From NCBI RefSeq assembly GCF_036711975.1, contig NC_091966.1, forward strand, positions 23,009,501-23,073,500: a stretch of DNA of 64,000 nt, in the 5' to 3' direction. Below, piece after piece: positions 9,965 through 20,640 of this stretch. The notes under the pieces were generated by a model, which was not told the origin of the DNA, ran no database searches, and was given only the letters and a program-made list of their open reading frames with translations. Source of the DNA: Onthophagus taurus (lineage: Eukaryota; Arthropoda; Insecta; Coleoptera; Scarabaeidae). Every line of letters begins with the position of its first letter. The first letter of the stretch is position 1. A program made the translations under genes and the position numbers.

Positions 9965-10402
9965 GTGCGGTACGGCACGGTCAGCAAAATTCGGAACACA
10001 CTCCCGATAGCCAAGGACGAACTAATTCCATTAAAAGGAGCGGGAGTCTACCGACTATCGTGTAGTTGTGGGAAGGTTTATGTTGGCCAAACTGGACGCA
10101 ACGTCGAGTGCCGCATCAAGGAGCATGAGAGAGATGTAAGGCTGAAGAAGATCCAGCAGTCGGCGGTTGCGGAACATTGCCATGCAGAGGGGCACCGAAT
10201 AGACTTCGAACAAACAAAGGTGCTGGCTAGGGACAACAGATACTACCAAAGACTGACAAGAGAAGCCATAGAGATCCACCGACATAAAAATAACATCAAC
10301 AGAGAGGATGGCTGGGAGCTTAGCAGAATATGGAAGGTGGTGGTGAACACGAAGACCTCTTCCCGCCTCACACCGGACGCGACGCAATTAGTTAATAATT
10401 AG
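9965..10402 (+). pseudogene. PLE GIY-YIG endonuclease domain
   Basis: The frame reads GVYRLSCSCGKVYVGQTGRN, a GIY-YIG signature (G-V-Y...V-Y-V-G), with the conserved CxC beside it, then RIKEHERDVRL, AVAEHCHAEGHRIDFEQTKV and REAIEIHRHKNNINREDGWE. The domain nicks the target to prime reverse transcription. It is 145 codons and itself uninterrupted, ending at 10402, but it is out of frame with the upstream RT. Confidence 0.85.
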
Positions 10403-10451
10403 CTTGTAATTAGCGTTAACTGATTATTAATTAGTTTTTCCGACTTATATA

Positions 10452-11638
10452 CAGAGTGTATCTAAATGACTGCAACAAACTTCAAGGGGTGATTCTTTAG
10501 TGAATTTTAAGGGTACTTTGATATATGAACCATGGGCGACTTCGGCTCCCCTAAGAAGCTGCACCCCTTCAAAAATGGCGGAAAATTTTGGTTTAACTTT
10601 TTTTTGTTAAAAACCATAAACGCTAGGAAAATGAAATTTGGGGAATATGTTTAACTCATAATAGGGCACGTTTTGACTCTATTTGTACTTTCAACCTACC
10701 CTTCTAAACTATTAAATGTAACCACCCCCTTTGCATTTTTGCTAAAATTTTTTTTATGCAGATGATAAATACATTAGAAAAATTTTACATAGTTAGATGA
10801 AAGTATTCTAAAACTTTTTTGTCTCTCTGAAATTTTTCCAAAAACGACTAATTTTTGAGAAAAAAAAATAGTAAAGCAAACACTCCCCGTTTTAACAACG
10901 GGGTTGTCGATCAAAAGTTGGAATGAACTTTGAATGAAAAAATCTTAGTAGGCTTTGCAATCTTTGTCAGAAATATTTTTGATGTTTAAATGTCAGTTTT
11001 TCTTACTATTATTATTATTTTTCAAATTAATTTTTGAATAAAGTTCTATCGCATTTACGCTTGTTCACTCGACGTTCCAAAATTTTAAATAAAACAATAA
11101 TAAAGTAAGAAAACCACTGATATTTAAACGTCAAAAATATTTCTGACAAAGATTGCAAAGCCTACTAAGATTTTTTCATTATAAATTCATTAACAACCCT
11201 ACAGCTTAACAGTTAGTGTTTGCTTAATTATTTTTTTTCTCAGAAATTATTAATTTTTAAAAGAACATCAGTGAGACAAAAAAGTTTTAGAATAGTTTTA
11301 TCTATCTAACTGAAATTTTTCCAAAGTATTTATCATCTTCATAAAAAAAATCTAGGCTAACGGGGGTGGTTACGTTTAGTAGTTTAGAAGGGTAGATTGA
11401 AAGTACAAATAGGGTCAAAACGTGCCCTATTATGAGTTAAACATATTCCCCAAATTTCATTTTCCTAGCTTTTATGGTTTTTGAGAAAAAGAAATTAAAC
11501 CAACATTTTCCGCTATTTTTGGAGGGGTGTAGCTCCTTACGGGAGCCGAAGTCGCCCATGGTTCATATATCAAAGTACCCTTAAAATTTACTAAAGAATC
11601 ACCCCTTGAAGTTTGTTGCAGTCATTCAGATACACCTG
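10452..11638. mobile_element. TA-flanked foldback element (CAGAGTGTATCTAAATGAC family), copy 1
   Basis: 1187 bp bounded by TA on both sides, with long inverted arms over most of the length (10452 to about 10990 against about 11090 to 11638). Examples are CAAACTTCAAGGGGTGATTC and CCATGGGCGACTTCGGCTCC, found complemented near the right end. No transposase was seen. The TA flanks and CAG...CTG ends suggest the IS630-Tc1-mariner superfamily. It interrupts the PLE 7876-11780, so it is younger. A second, shorter copy lies at 26117-26893. Confidence 0.85.
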
Positions 11639-11644
11639 TATAGT

Positions 11645-11780
11645 TACCGATTTTTGATCTCGTTACTTCGAACCAGTTTCTGAAGAAGGTTCCAACATGG
11701 CATCCGAAACGTCAAACCTTTTATTAAAAGACGCACGGCAAAACCCGAAAGTTTCTAGTGTTAGTTCTAATTTTAGTTTA
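11645..11780 (+). repeat. PLE 3' terminal repeat with a hammerhead-like motif
   Basis: Contains ACTTCGAACCAGTTTCTGAA, then AGGTTCCAACATGGCATCC and GAAACGTCAAACC, followed by the AAAGACGCACGG...TTTTAG block shared with the 5' end. Positions 11680-11713 fit CTGANGA - stem II - GAAA - GTC of a hammerhead core. Stem II is weaker here (GGTTCC/GCATCC) than in the 60.7-kb copy (GGTTGC/GCATCC). Confidence 0.6.
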
Positions 11781-11794
11781 ATAAACAAGTTTTT

Positions 11795-13402
11795 CCTATT
11801 CAACACCTTTCCCGTGGATGTTGTGTAGATGAAAACAGTTTAAAATAACTTTGAAAATTTCCTAATCACCTCAAATAAAGAATTTCGGCAAGTTTCTAAA
11901 GAATATGTAAAAAGGTTATATGTTTAATTAAAACAATTATTGTGTGTTTGTTTTTCACATAAATTTATTAAATACAAGTTATCGTTTAAGCTAATTCGAG
12001 TTTTCATTGATTGCTTTATTGAAAGCGATTGACCTGCAATATTCTCTAGCTATTAGTATTACTTATCCATCCCCACACTTATCAATCACAAGTTTATGGA
12101 GAACGAACATTACAAAATATAATGTGTGGGATAGTGCTTATTAACTCTCGAGAATAGAGGGAAATAGTAAATATATTTGTTCCCAAACAGTGGTACTATG
12201 GCAAGAACTATAAAATTGAGCAAACCACCATAAATGAAACCTGCCAAAATGTAAGAGAAATGGACTCTACTTACTTTCATGATTTTATAAGCTACAGGCA
12301 AAAATTAATAACAAATTGGAATAAAAATGTTAGATTTTAAACGGTCGCAATTTAAAAAAGATCGCAATTGTTAATTTATAATGACAACCAATTCAGTGAT
12401 AGCAAATTCAAACAATCGGTCATTACACTTGTAAGGCAGCTATTATAAAAAATGGTGATCACTTTCTCACTCACGTCTTCCAATTGTCGAATGCAAATTA
12501 AAAGATTTATTGTTTTTATGCAAAACAAACAAAATTCACCATTTTGAAATAATTTTTATGAAAACTTACTCACTAGTGAACGTACAATCTCTGATAATTC
12601 CAGATAGATTTCGAATACAAGTTACTGATAAACCGCCTTATTACATATTCCGTCATTTATTATATTTAATACTCTGGCGATGTAGATGCAAATAAAATAT
12701 TGTTTTAACAAAAAATTAGAGACGTTATTGCCTATTTTCTCTGAATAATAAATGCATAGCTTAGCTCTGCAATGATATTAATCAACATTTATTGCAAGAA
12801 TTAAGGATAATTTCAATTAATATAAAAAATGTTAAAGGAGGTATTTATTGCATCAAAAACTTTATGGCAAACAAAAATTTAAGAGTATAAAAGGCTGGTA
12901 GTGTTTTTAATTAATTAACTGATTTGAAAAACAATGAACAACCAATTTGACTAGTGCTAAAATAATCTTAAAAAGTCATTCAATAACGTTTAAATAACTT
13001 TGTTTGATTCAAAAATAGCAAAAAGCACCTTTTTTCGTCATAATCTTATTCATTGTTATTAAAATTGAGACATAACTGAACTTTGAAACAATTGAAAATA
13101 AAATATAGAAATTATAAAAGTTAGTACTAACGAATATAACAAAGGTTTATTTTTAAAAGTATTATTGATATTTAAAATAAAGATAAAGAAGTTGTCTATT
13201 AGCTTATTTAATTCTAACAACTATTCAAACTAAAGACATGAAAATAGAAAAATAAAATTAATAATAATAACGGATATAACACGGGTTTATTCTTAAAAAT
13301 ATAATAGGTACATAATTCAAAGATATTAATAAAGAAATTTGTCTAGTTTATTTAATCCTATCAACTAAAGCGCTAAAATTTTTATACAAAATTATACAAT
13401 TG
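11795..13402. other. AT-rich stretch; no assigned gene
   Basis: Between the PLE and CNEP1R1. A 63-codon minus-strand open frame at 12301-12110 (GFIYGGLLNFIVLAIVPLFG) is hydrophobic and could be a membrane segment. Its ATGAAA is followed at once by GTAAGT, a splice-donor match, so it could equally be a tiny 5' exon or chance. Nothing else was seen; the CNEP1R1 3' UTR ends here. Confidence 0.3.
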
Positions 13403-13962
13403 TCACGTAACATTCATAGGTCTTGGTTTCAATATCAACTTTCCTGTGTCGTCACAAGACATATTAAAATCACACAAGACCTCCCGAGTTCTAGATGTTA
13501 TTATAGACGCAGCAATCACACGTTTGTGTACACCCATTAAAAAAATTATACCTGAAAATAATCACAATTAAATAACAATCATAAATTCTTTACATTAATT
13601 TAAAACTTTTCAATACCTAATAATATAGTTGATACAATGAAAAATGGATGATTGGATAGTGAATGAGTTAAAGGAACGTTTCTAGTCATTGGATCCATAA
13701 TCCATTGCCCGGCACCGGTGGCCACACATATGGATACAACTAGTAACAGTACTAGAATAAAGAAAAAATTATGCTAGTTTGGATTGAAAATAGATAGCTT
13801 ACTTCTCCACCGATAAGTGGCCGGTTGCAGACAAGCTATCACCTCGGTTAGTCTGCGTTCGAAAGCCTTTAAATCTGCAATTATTTCTGATTTATAGGTT
13901 ATGTGAGACTTCATCACTCGGTCACCTTTCGTACCTTCGCAGGCAGTCTGCTCGGGTGACAT
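13403..13962 (-). CDS. CNEP1R1: CTDNEP1 regulatory subunit 1 / TMEM188 (3 exons)
   Basis: CNEP1R1 is the small nuclear envelope/ER membrane partner that activates the phosphatase CTDNEP1 (Dullard), which dephosphorylates lipin and so tunes phosphatidate and membrane synthesis. Minus-strand exons are 13962-13803, 13751-13617 and 13551-13403, with GT...AG introns of about 50-65 bp. The joined product is 147 residues. Landmarks: [20 protein letters not shown] (residues 29-48), membrane segments near 54-72 ([15 protein letters not shown]) and 90-106 ([13 protein letters not shown]), then [19 protein letters not shown] and the tail [15 protein letters not shown]. The N terminus is about 20 residues longer than in vertebrates; a second ATG at residue 17 would give 131 residues, closer to the family length. 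The frame is intact. Confidence 0.95.
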
Positions 13963-14182
13963 CTTAACGATACCATACGGAAAACAACCAAAATGCGATT
14001 AATTTTTAATAAATTTTGTACTAAACACACGAAATTTTATAATACGATTTTTAGTTTCCTTTTATTTCTTACATGGTTGACAACTATTTGACATTTGACA
14101 GCAAATGTGAAGTTTGAGCTTAATATTTTTACGGATGGTCGGTAGATGACACTACATTATGCTTCCAGTTAAACTCCGCATA

Positions 14183-14960
14183 CTATACAGTACGTTTCAA
14201 AAGTAATGGATAAATTCGATAAAATTATTATAAACAATTTATGAAAAAATCGCTGAAACGGGTCTAAAGATTTAAATTTTTTGCAATTTTTTGGTGTATA
14301 TTTTAAATTTTTTCCGCCATTTTTAAACGAGTTATGACGTCATCGAAGTTTTTTTTTAAACGAATCACCCATTTTTTATATTAGAATTTGCAAGAGATTT
14401 TTTTCTGAATTATGTACAATAAATATTAATATCGGTTACATAAGAAAATTTTCGAGAAAAATTAATTTAAAGTTTCATTATTTCCCTTTCATATGATATA
14501 AAAAGTAGTAACCAAATGTTTTGATTTAAAATTTCCAAGTGTCAAAATTCAATTCGAATTGAATTATTTATTTAAATTAATTATTATTACTATTGTACTT
14601 GAGTCACAAAAGTAGCAATAACTTGTTGCATCAAACGCATTAAAAAAAACGCAAACAGAAAATAAGATATCAAAAATTAAACATTTTTTTAAAACTTTAA
14701 GTTTACAAAAATAACATGAACGATAGAAAACAATAATCATTATTAATTCAAATGTTCAAATTGCTGCCCGTTAACGGCAAGGCAATATCTTAATCGGGAG
14801 ACAAATGCTTCTTGAACATTTTGAATCATATCCGAACCGATTAATTGAATTTCTTCTCTAATTTTTTGCTTCTGATCTTCTAGGTTATCAGGCTATATAT
14901 CAGGCTTATCTAGATTTGAAAGTTTACTGCTCACGTGTATGTAAAAAAAACCAAAATGTA
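14183..14960 (-). mobile_element. Fragment of a TA-flanked IS630-type transposon
   Basis: The left end reads TA-CAGTACGTTTCAAAAGTAAT near 14188. On the minus strand, 14893-14743 encodes LEDQKQKIREEIQLIGSDMI, QNVQEAFVSRLRYCLAVNG and QQFEHLN-stop. This is the C-terminal signature (F..RL..C...NG..FEHL) of IS630-Tc1-mariner transposases. Upstream transposase parts, including the catalytic domain, and the other end were not found, so it is truncated. Confidence 0.7.
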
Positions 14961-15112
14961 TGCGAATTTTTCCAAGTATCTTTGTTTGTAACGATTTCAT
15001 AATATAATGGGCTATGAAAAAAACTATTATCTAGACAGAGTTTATAAAGCCGCGCTTAATATCGAACCCTTATTTGAATTGTAACACTGTTCTTGTAAAA
15101 TGTGGTTGAAGT

Positions 15113-15185
15113 CAGGGCTGGATTATTAACCAGCAGGCGCTTGAGGCGCGCGCCTCAGGGCTCTGCACTTATACAGGGGCCCGTT
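15113..15185 (+). mobile_element. hAT-like terminus
   Basis: CAGGGCTGGATTATTAACCA, then CAGGCGCTTGAGGCGCG and CAGGGCTCTGCAC...AGGGGCCCG resembles the GC-rich ends of hAT elements (CAGGGCCGG...GGGGCCC). It stops at the LINE fragment that follows. No partner end was found nearby. Confidence 0.45.
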
Positions 15186-15219
15186 TCTGGTTTGATATTG
15201 ACATTGATAATATACATAT

Positions 15220-16333
15220 TTGCGGATCCTCCTGTGGTGGTTGGTAACATAACTAGGGAGAATAGTATTAATGAAATCCTTGCATCTACCAACGTGCTTT
15301 CCTTTTCATTCAGCTTGGTTACTGATGCTGAGGTCCGGGATGCTTTAACTTACTCCAAGTCTACTAGTGTCGGAGCAGATGGTATTGGACTCAGATTCCT
15401 CTTACCCATTCTGGATATAGTTATTACTCCCCTAACACATATTTTCAACTGTTCTTTTGAACAATCTATATTTCCGTCAATCTGGCCTATGTTATTCCTA
15501 TCCCAAAAATTAAATCTCCGCTCCATGTTGGTGACTTTCGACCCATTTCTATTTTATCTACGTTATTAAAAGCTATATTCAGAAATATCTTGAGGATTAA
15601 TCTGATTAACAAGTTCCAGTCTAGTTTTCGTGAAGGGCATGGTACTACTACAGCACTGATTAAGATCACTGATGATATTAGATCTGCTTGTGATAAGCGT
15701 TGTGTTACTTTGCTAGTGTTACTTGATTTTAGTAAGGCCTTTGATTCTGTGGACCATGCCCTCCTGTTAACTAGGCTTCTTGCTATTGGTTCTACCCCTT
15801 TTTATGTATCTTGGTTCCAGTCCTACCTTTCCTATCGGTCTTTACGTGTCCGCGTGGAATGTGTACTCTCTTCTCCTGTTGACATCAAACGTGGAGTTCC
15901 CCAGGGCAGTGTGCTGGTTACTTTGCTCCTCTCGATTTTCATAAATAGTATTAGTGATGGTATCTCGTGTAACTATCATTTGTATGCAGATAACCTTCAA
16001 CTTTATATTTCGTCAACTGTTAACAACCTCCCAGATGCGTTGTTGCATCTTAACAACGGTCTCTCTAGCGTGCTTGACTGGTCTAGACATCATGGACTTA
16101 ACCTGAATCCAGGTAAAACGCAAGCCATTGCAGTTGGTACTCGCCCCTTGTTGGCACAATTTAATTCCTTAACTACCCTTCAACTGAGGCTTGGCGACAC
16201 CGTTATTCTGTTTTCTAATACGGTCAAAAATCTTGGTGTGGTAATGGATTCGGCGATGTCTTGGCGGTCACAAGTTCAGGGAGTCTCTAAGAGGGTTTAC
16301 TTCTGTTTCCATACTTCGCTGCTACCTTCCTAA
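15220..16333 (+). pseudogene. LINE reverse transcriptase (CR1/Jockey-like), inactive
   Basis: 15220-15540 encodes a pre-RT segment with LSFSFSLVTDAEVRDAL, SVGADGIGLRFLLP and FNCSFEQSIFPSIW. After a frameshift, 15590-16333 gives FQSSFREGHGTTTALIKITD, motif A LLDFSKAFDSVDHALL, motif B GVPQGSVLVTLLLSIFINS and motif C YADNLQLY, then GLNLNPGKTQAI and NLGVVMDSAMSWR. Two lesions hit the catalytic core: motif B has VT where LINEs have GP, and motif C is YADN rather than YADD, losing a metal-binding aspartate. The copy lacks its 5' endonuclease and is cut at about 16333. Confidence 0.85.
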
Positions 16334-16355
16334 AGCACGTCATTCAGATACACCC

Positions 16356-16377
16356 TGTATATATATATATATATATA
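16356..16377. repeat. (TA)n microsatellite between foldback ends
   Basis: About ten TA units join GTCATTCAGATACACCCTG (left) to CACTGTATCTAAATGACATC (right). The flanks resemble the ends of the 10.45-kb foldback family facing each other. This may be a collapsed element or a hot insertion site for TA-targeting transposons. Confidence 0.55.
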
Positions 16378-17290
16378 CACTGTATCTAAATGACATCAAA
16401 GAAATAGCATCTGAAAAAGTTTTCTTCATCTCTCTCATTATCCGAGGAATAAAATGCTTTCACTTTGCTCAAGGGTTTAATGTTTAAGGGTCGATAGCTA
16501 ACAATTTATACATAAAGTTCATTGGTGTTACTTATTGTTAGATACATTCGTTACTATTTAAAATTCTCCTTAGAAAGAATCTTAAAAACGCACCAAAATG
16601 AAGTAGGACTAATAAACATTTTACTGAAGGAAATAATAACAATCTTTAAATGTGGAAATGTCTTTTAGTGTATCTTCTTTAGTGATTTGATGGCGTGAAT
16701 TGGCGCACGCATCTATTAAAAAAAAAAAATTAAATAAAATAAAAGTTATGTAAACCACGGTTAGGCCTCCGTGCCTAACCGTGGGATCAACTATTGAAAC
16801 AAATTATGAAAGAAATAAATAAATATAATCTATTTAAATAAATTAAAGAAAAAATACAATATTTAAGGCATATATTCGAACATAGACGCTACAATACTAA
16901 TTATTATAAATTATCTTATCGCATATACTCTAATAACGACTACTTACATAAACTAATTTAGGTACTAAAATAAAAATAAAAAATTCTTATTAGCGGTAAT
17001 GGTGTGGAAAACGAGAATAAATAAAGAAAACTTAGCGTAAATCTAGCTTAAACTATGGGCACAAACGAGAGAAGAATCATGTTTAAAGAATCTGCCAGTT
17101 CCAAGATTCCGGAGGAGACTGAAAGCTATTGTCACGGAAAATCCGATATATACCATTGGCATGTTTTTCCAATTTAATGTTTGAATTCAATTTGTATTAT
17201 ATCACAATGTAATTATTGTTAAATTGACGCACTCTATGCTTTTTTGTAAAATGGAGAAATAAAATATTATTATTAAAATATTAAAAATAT
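16378..17290 (+). other. AT-rich stretch with a hairpin and a LINE-like 3' tail
   Basis: Contains a 12-bp perfect hairpin, CCACGGTTAGGC-CTCCGT-GCCTAACCGTGG, at about 16756-16785. A possible LINE tail lies at 17050-17290 (degenerate coding, then AAATGGAGAAATAAAATATT and ATT-rich repeats). No helitron CTRR terminus follows the hairpin. No host gene seen. Confidence 0.35.
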
Positions 17291-19404
17291 TATTCCTTGT
17301 GGAAAATATATTGAATACTTCCATATCTTGAGCTAGTGTACCATATGTACATATGAATAGAACATTCGTGCAAAATTATTTAATATTAAAATAGTATTAT
17401 TTAAGTGTTTGCCGAACCTATCCTTTGATATCGACTCCTTCCGCTGACAGAATGAGAGTCATTCGGCTTGCGCATACTACATATCAATCCTACTATTCCA
17501 CGTGGAAAATAATCATGATGCAGATATACCCACTTCATAGGCATGCTGGAGGGTTTGTAAGCCTCGCTAACGACAATGCCTCCATGAAAGTACTAATTCT
17601 CATTGAGATCAGAGCATCATGGTTATTTCCACGTGGAATAATAGCATTGATATGTAGTATGCGCAAGCTGAATGACTCTCATTCTATCAGCGGGGGAGTC
17701 CATATCAAAGGATAGGTTAGGTAAACACTTAAATAATACTATTGTAATATCAAATTATTTTGCATGATTATTCTATTTACATATACATATGGAAAACTAG
17801 CAGCTTCAGATATGGAAGTGTTCAATATGCTTTACACATAATTATTCAGCCAGACGCAAGCTTTCGTTTGAGATATAGAACATTGAAATCGGTCAAACCG
17901 TTCTTTAGTTATAGCGAATTTAATCAAAATTATTTTTTTTCTAACTAGGGGCCAGACTTCCAGTCGGTAGATACGTGGAGTCATTTAAATGGTAGGTTAG
18001 GCAAATACTTAAATAATAGTATTTTAATATCAAATTATTTTGCACGAATATTTTAGTTGTACGTATATATGCAATTTTTGGTATAATTCCTCGTGGAAAA
18101 TATATTGAATAATTCTATATCTTGAGCCAGTGTACCATATGTACATATAAATAGAAAATTCGTGCAAAATAACTTAATATTAAAATAGTATTATTTAAGT
18201 GTTTGCCGAACCTATCCTTTGATATCGACTCCTTCCGCTGACAGAATGAGAGTCATTCGGCTTGCGCATACTACATATCAATCCTATTATTCCACGTGGA
18301 AAATAATCATGATGCAGATATACCCACTTCATAGGCATGCTGGAGGGTTTGTAAGCCTCGCTAACGACAATACCTCCATGAAAGTACTACCTCTCATTGA
18401 GATCAGAGCATTATGGTTATTTTCCACGTGGAATAATAGGATTGATATATAGTATGCGCAAGCCGAATGACTCTCATTCTATCAGCAGAGGGAGTCCATA
18501 CCAAAGGATAGGTTAGGCATACACTTAAATAATACTATTTTAATATCAAATTATTTTGCATGATTATTCTATTTACATATACATATGGAAAACTAGCAGA
18601 TTCAGATATGGAAGTGTTCAATATACTTTACACATAATTATTGAGCCAGACGCAAGCTTTCATTTGAGATATAGAACATTAAAATCGGTCAAACCGTTCT
18701 TTAGTTATAGCGAATTTAATCAAAATTATTTTTTTCTAACTAGGGGCCAGACTTCCAGTCGATAGATACGTGGAGTCATTTAAATGGTAGGTTAGGCAAA
18801 CACTTAAATAATAGTATTTTAATATCAAATTATTTTGCACGAATATTTTAGTTATACGTATATATGCAATTTTTATTATAATTCCTCGTGGAAAATATAT
18901 TGAATACTTCTATATCTTGAGCCAGTGTACCATATGTACATATAAATAGAAAATTCGTGCAAAATAACTTAATATTAAAATGGTATTATTTAAGTGTTTG
19001 CCGAACCTATCCTTTGATATCGACTCCTTCCGCTGACAGAATGAGAGTCATTCGGCTTGGGCATACAGCATATCAATCCTATTATTCCACGTGGAAAATA
19101 ACCATGATGCAACTATACCCACTTCATAGGCATGCTGGAGGGTTTGGAAGCCTCGCTAACGACAATGCCTCCATGAAAGTACTAACTCTCATTGAGATCA
19201 GAGCATCATGGTTATTTTCCACGTGGAATAATAGCATTGATATGTAGTATGCGCAAGCTGAATGACTCTCATTCTATCAGCGGGGGAGTCCATATCAAAG
19301 GATAGGTTAGGCAAACACTTAAATAATACTATTTTAATATCAAATTATTTTGCATGATTATTCTATTTACATATACATATGGAAAACTAGCAGCTTCAGA
19401 TATG
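17291..19404. repeat. Tandem array of about 795-bp units (2.7 copies) with an internal palindrome
   Basis: The anchor TCGACTCCTTCCGCTGACAG occurs at 17431, 18225 and 19020, so the periods are 794 and 795 bp. Units begin near ATTCCTYGTGGAAAATATAT and are about 95 percent alike by eye. Each holds a palindrome of about 340 bp (for example 17385-17735) with CCTATCCTTTGATATCGACT and GAATGAGAGTCATTCGGC, complemented on the far side. Each arm carries TTCCACGTGGAA, a palindromic E-box-like site. The open frames it creates (starting MISTPSADRMRVIRLAHTT) repeat with the unit and are not genes. The third unit breaks off at GCAGCTTCAGATATGGAA and passes directly into PLE coding sequence. Confidence 0.85.
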
Positions 19405-19590
19405 GAAATAGCCAACGTTCCACATTGGAGCACCAGACTCATCCGCGAGTCCATCGAAATAGAGAAGAACGGTACCTTCAACAAGAGAGATGACGCCCTG
19501 CACTTGTCAGTCACTTGGAAAACGGTCCTACACCGTCCCCGATCCGGAGCAGCCTTCCTGAGGGAGGGGATTTTGGGCAGACCATAGAGT
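19405..19590 (+). pseudogene. PLE GIY-YIG domain, C-terminal fragment
   Basis: The frame reads STRLIRESIEIEKNGTFNKR, then DDALHLSVTWKTVLHRPRS, matching the end of the PLE endonuclease (R..REaIEI.K....N.RDD...L...WK..L). It starts abruptly where the tandem array ends. Confidence 0.7.
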
Positions 19591-19689
19591 TTGGGGCACC
19601 TGCTTGATTTTTCCCGAGGGATTAAGGTTTTCTTGATCTCGGGGCCTATTGGAGATGCCTCTATTATCGATTTGGTAGTTTTTTTCCAG

Positions 19690-20470
19690 GTAAGTTGTAT
19701 GGTTTTTTGCTGCTAACAAAAATTAAAAGTCGTATAAACGATGAAAATATTTTATTTCGGTGCTATCTTCGAAGATTTCGAACGATTATCGTTCTTCTGC
19801 AGGCAGGACTAAGGAACATTCAGATATAACAAAAACACAGATAAAAAATATATATAATTACCGTCGGTGTAGGAGCATCGAGAGTGAAGAGAGTATTGTT
19901 TCAGAGTATTTCTTCAAAAAGATTCCGTTTACGAAAAATTCAAAAGTAAAAAAACTTGAAAAGTAAATTGAAAAATCCAAAAAATGAAAATGGCGTTTTT
20001 TATTCATCGTAAATCTCGTTTTTCAGTGTTTAAAAATAAATGTTAAAAATTAACGACAAAACAAATTACCAAACCTGTAGAGAAAGAACCATAATATCTA
20101 AATATAAGAAATCAAAAAAGAAAGAAAATTTTTAAACTTACAATTAACACGTTAAAATTTCCTTTAAAATTAAATAACTTGAGTCAACATGATGAGGGAT
20201 GAAATTCGACTGAAGGTCATAAGGAACGTTCGCCAGATGATAAAGGTGAAAGAGTGAGGGAAAACGAGTGGGAATAAGAACGTCAACATAAAATTTTCCA
20301 TACTAAATTAATTCTTCGCATCATTAAAAATCTGAAACATAAAATTAAAATAGAAAATCGTATTGTTACCATGGGAGACAAAAATGCAGGCCTCGTTGAG
20401 TTGGATAAAGAGTCATACATAAAAAAGACATTAACTTTTTTCAAAGATAATAACATTTTAAAAATTAAGA
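19690..20470 (+). pseudogene. PLE terminal region followed by the RT N terminus of another copy
   Basis: After the GIY-YIG fragment comes non-coding DNA with CTATCTTCGAAGATTTCGAA near 19770. Near 20320-20470 a frame then gives RIVTMGDKNAGLVELDKESY, IKKTLTFFKDNNI, the DK(G/N)A...Y..KT..FF motif of PLE RTs. The order (end of endonuclease, terminal repeat, start of RT) is what a head-to-tail PLE tandem would leave. The rest of the RT is missing. Confidence 0.55.
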
Positions 20471-20640
20471 ATAATTTTATTTTTGTTTATTTATTTATTT
20501 ATCTTTATCTCTCTAGCTCGATCTCTAGCTCTTCCAGGGATGCGTTCTTTTTCCGAAAGGTTTTCTTCTTAGAAGAAACAACATATGCTTGTATAAAGCT
20601 AGATCTACACGATACGCGCACTGGTTCGCCACTTCATTGA

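Larger units (their letters stand above)
7876..11780 (+). mobile_element. Penelope-like element (PLE), nearly complete, with a 14-bp target duplication
   Basis: The element runs from ATAAGTACGAAGGC to ...TTTTAGTTTA. It is flanked by ATAAAAAAGTTTTT (7862-7875) and ATAAACAAGTTTTT (11781-11794), 13 of 14 matching. It has a 5' terminal repeat containing an inverted copy of its own start (7876-8008), an RT region, a GIY-YIG endonuclease region and a 3' terminal repeat. It is split between the endonuclease gene and the 3' repeat by a foldback insertion (10452-11638). Removing that insertion leaves about 2.7 kb, a normal PLE size. Several frameshifts make it inactive. Confidence 0.9.

Noticed and set aside
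12110-12301. Hydrophobic minus-strand ORF as a small membrane gene
   Set aside because: Single segment, no family recognised, and a splice-donor-like GTAAGT right after its second ATG leaves the frame doubtful.
16756-16785. Hairpin as a Helitron 3' end
   Set aside because: No CTRR terminus within about 15 bp downstream and no TC-starting 5' end or Rep/helicase gene found.
17980-18010. TAGGTTAGG words as an insect telomere repeat (TTAGG)
   Set aside because: Only one or two copies per satellite unit; no TTAGG array.
17425-19247. Three repeated ORFs (MISTPSADRMRVIRLAHTT...) as a gene family
   Set aside because: They recur exactly with the 795-bp tandem unit and lie in the arms of its palindrome. 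No family resemblance, and the third begins differently; they are a by-product of the repeat.
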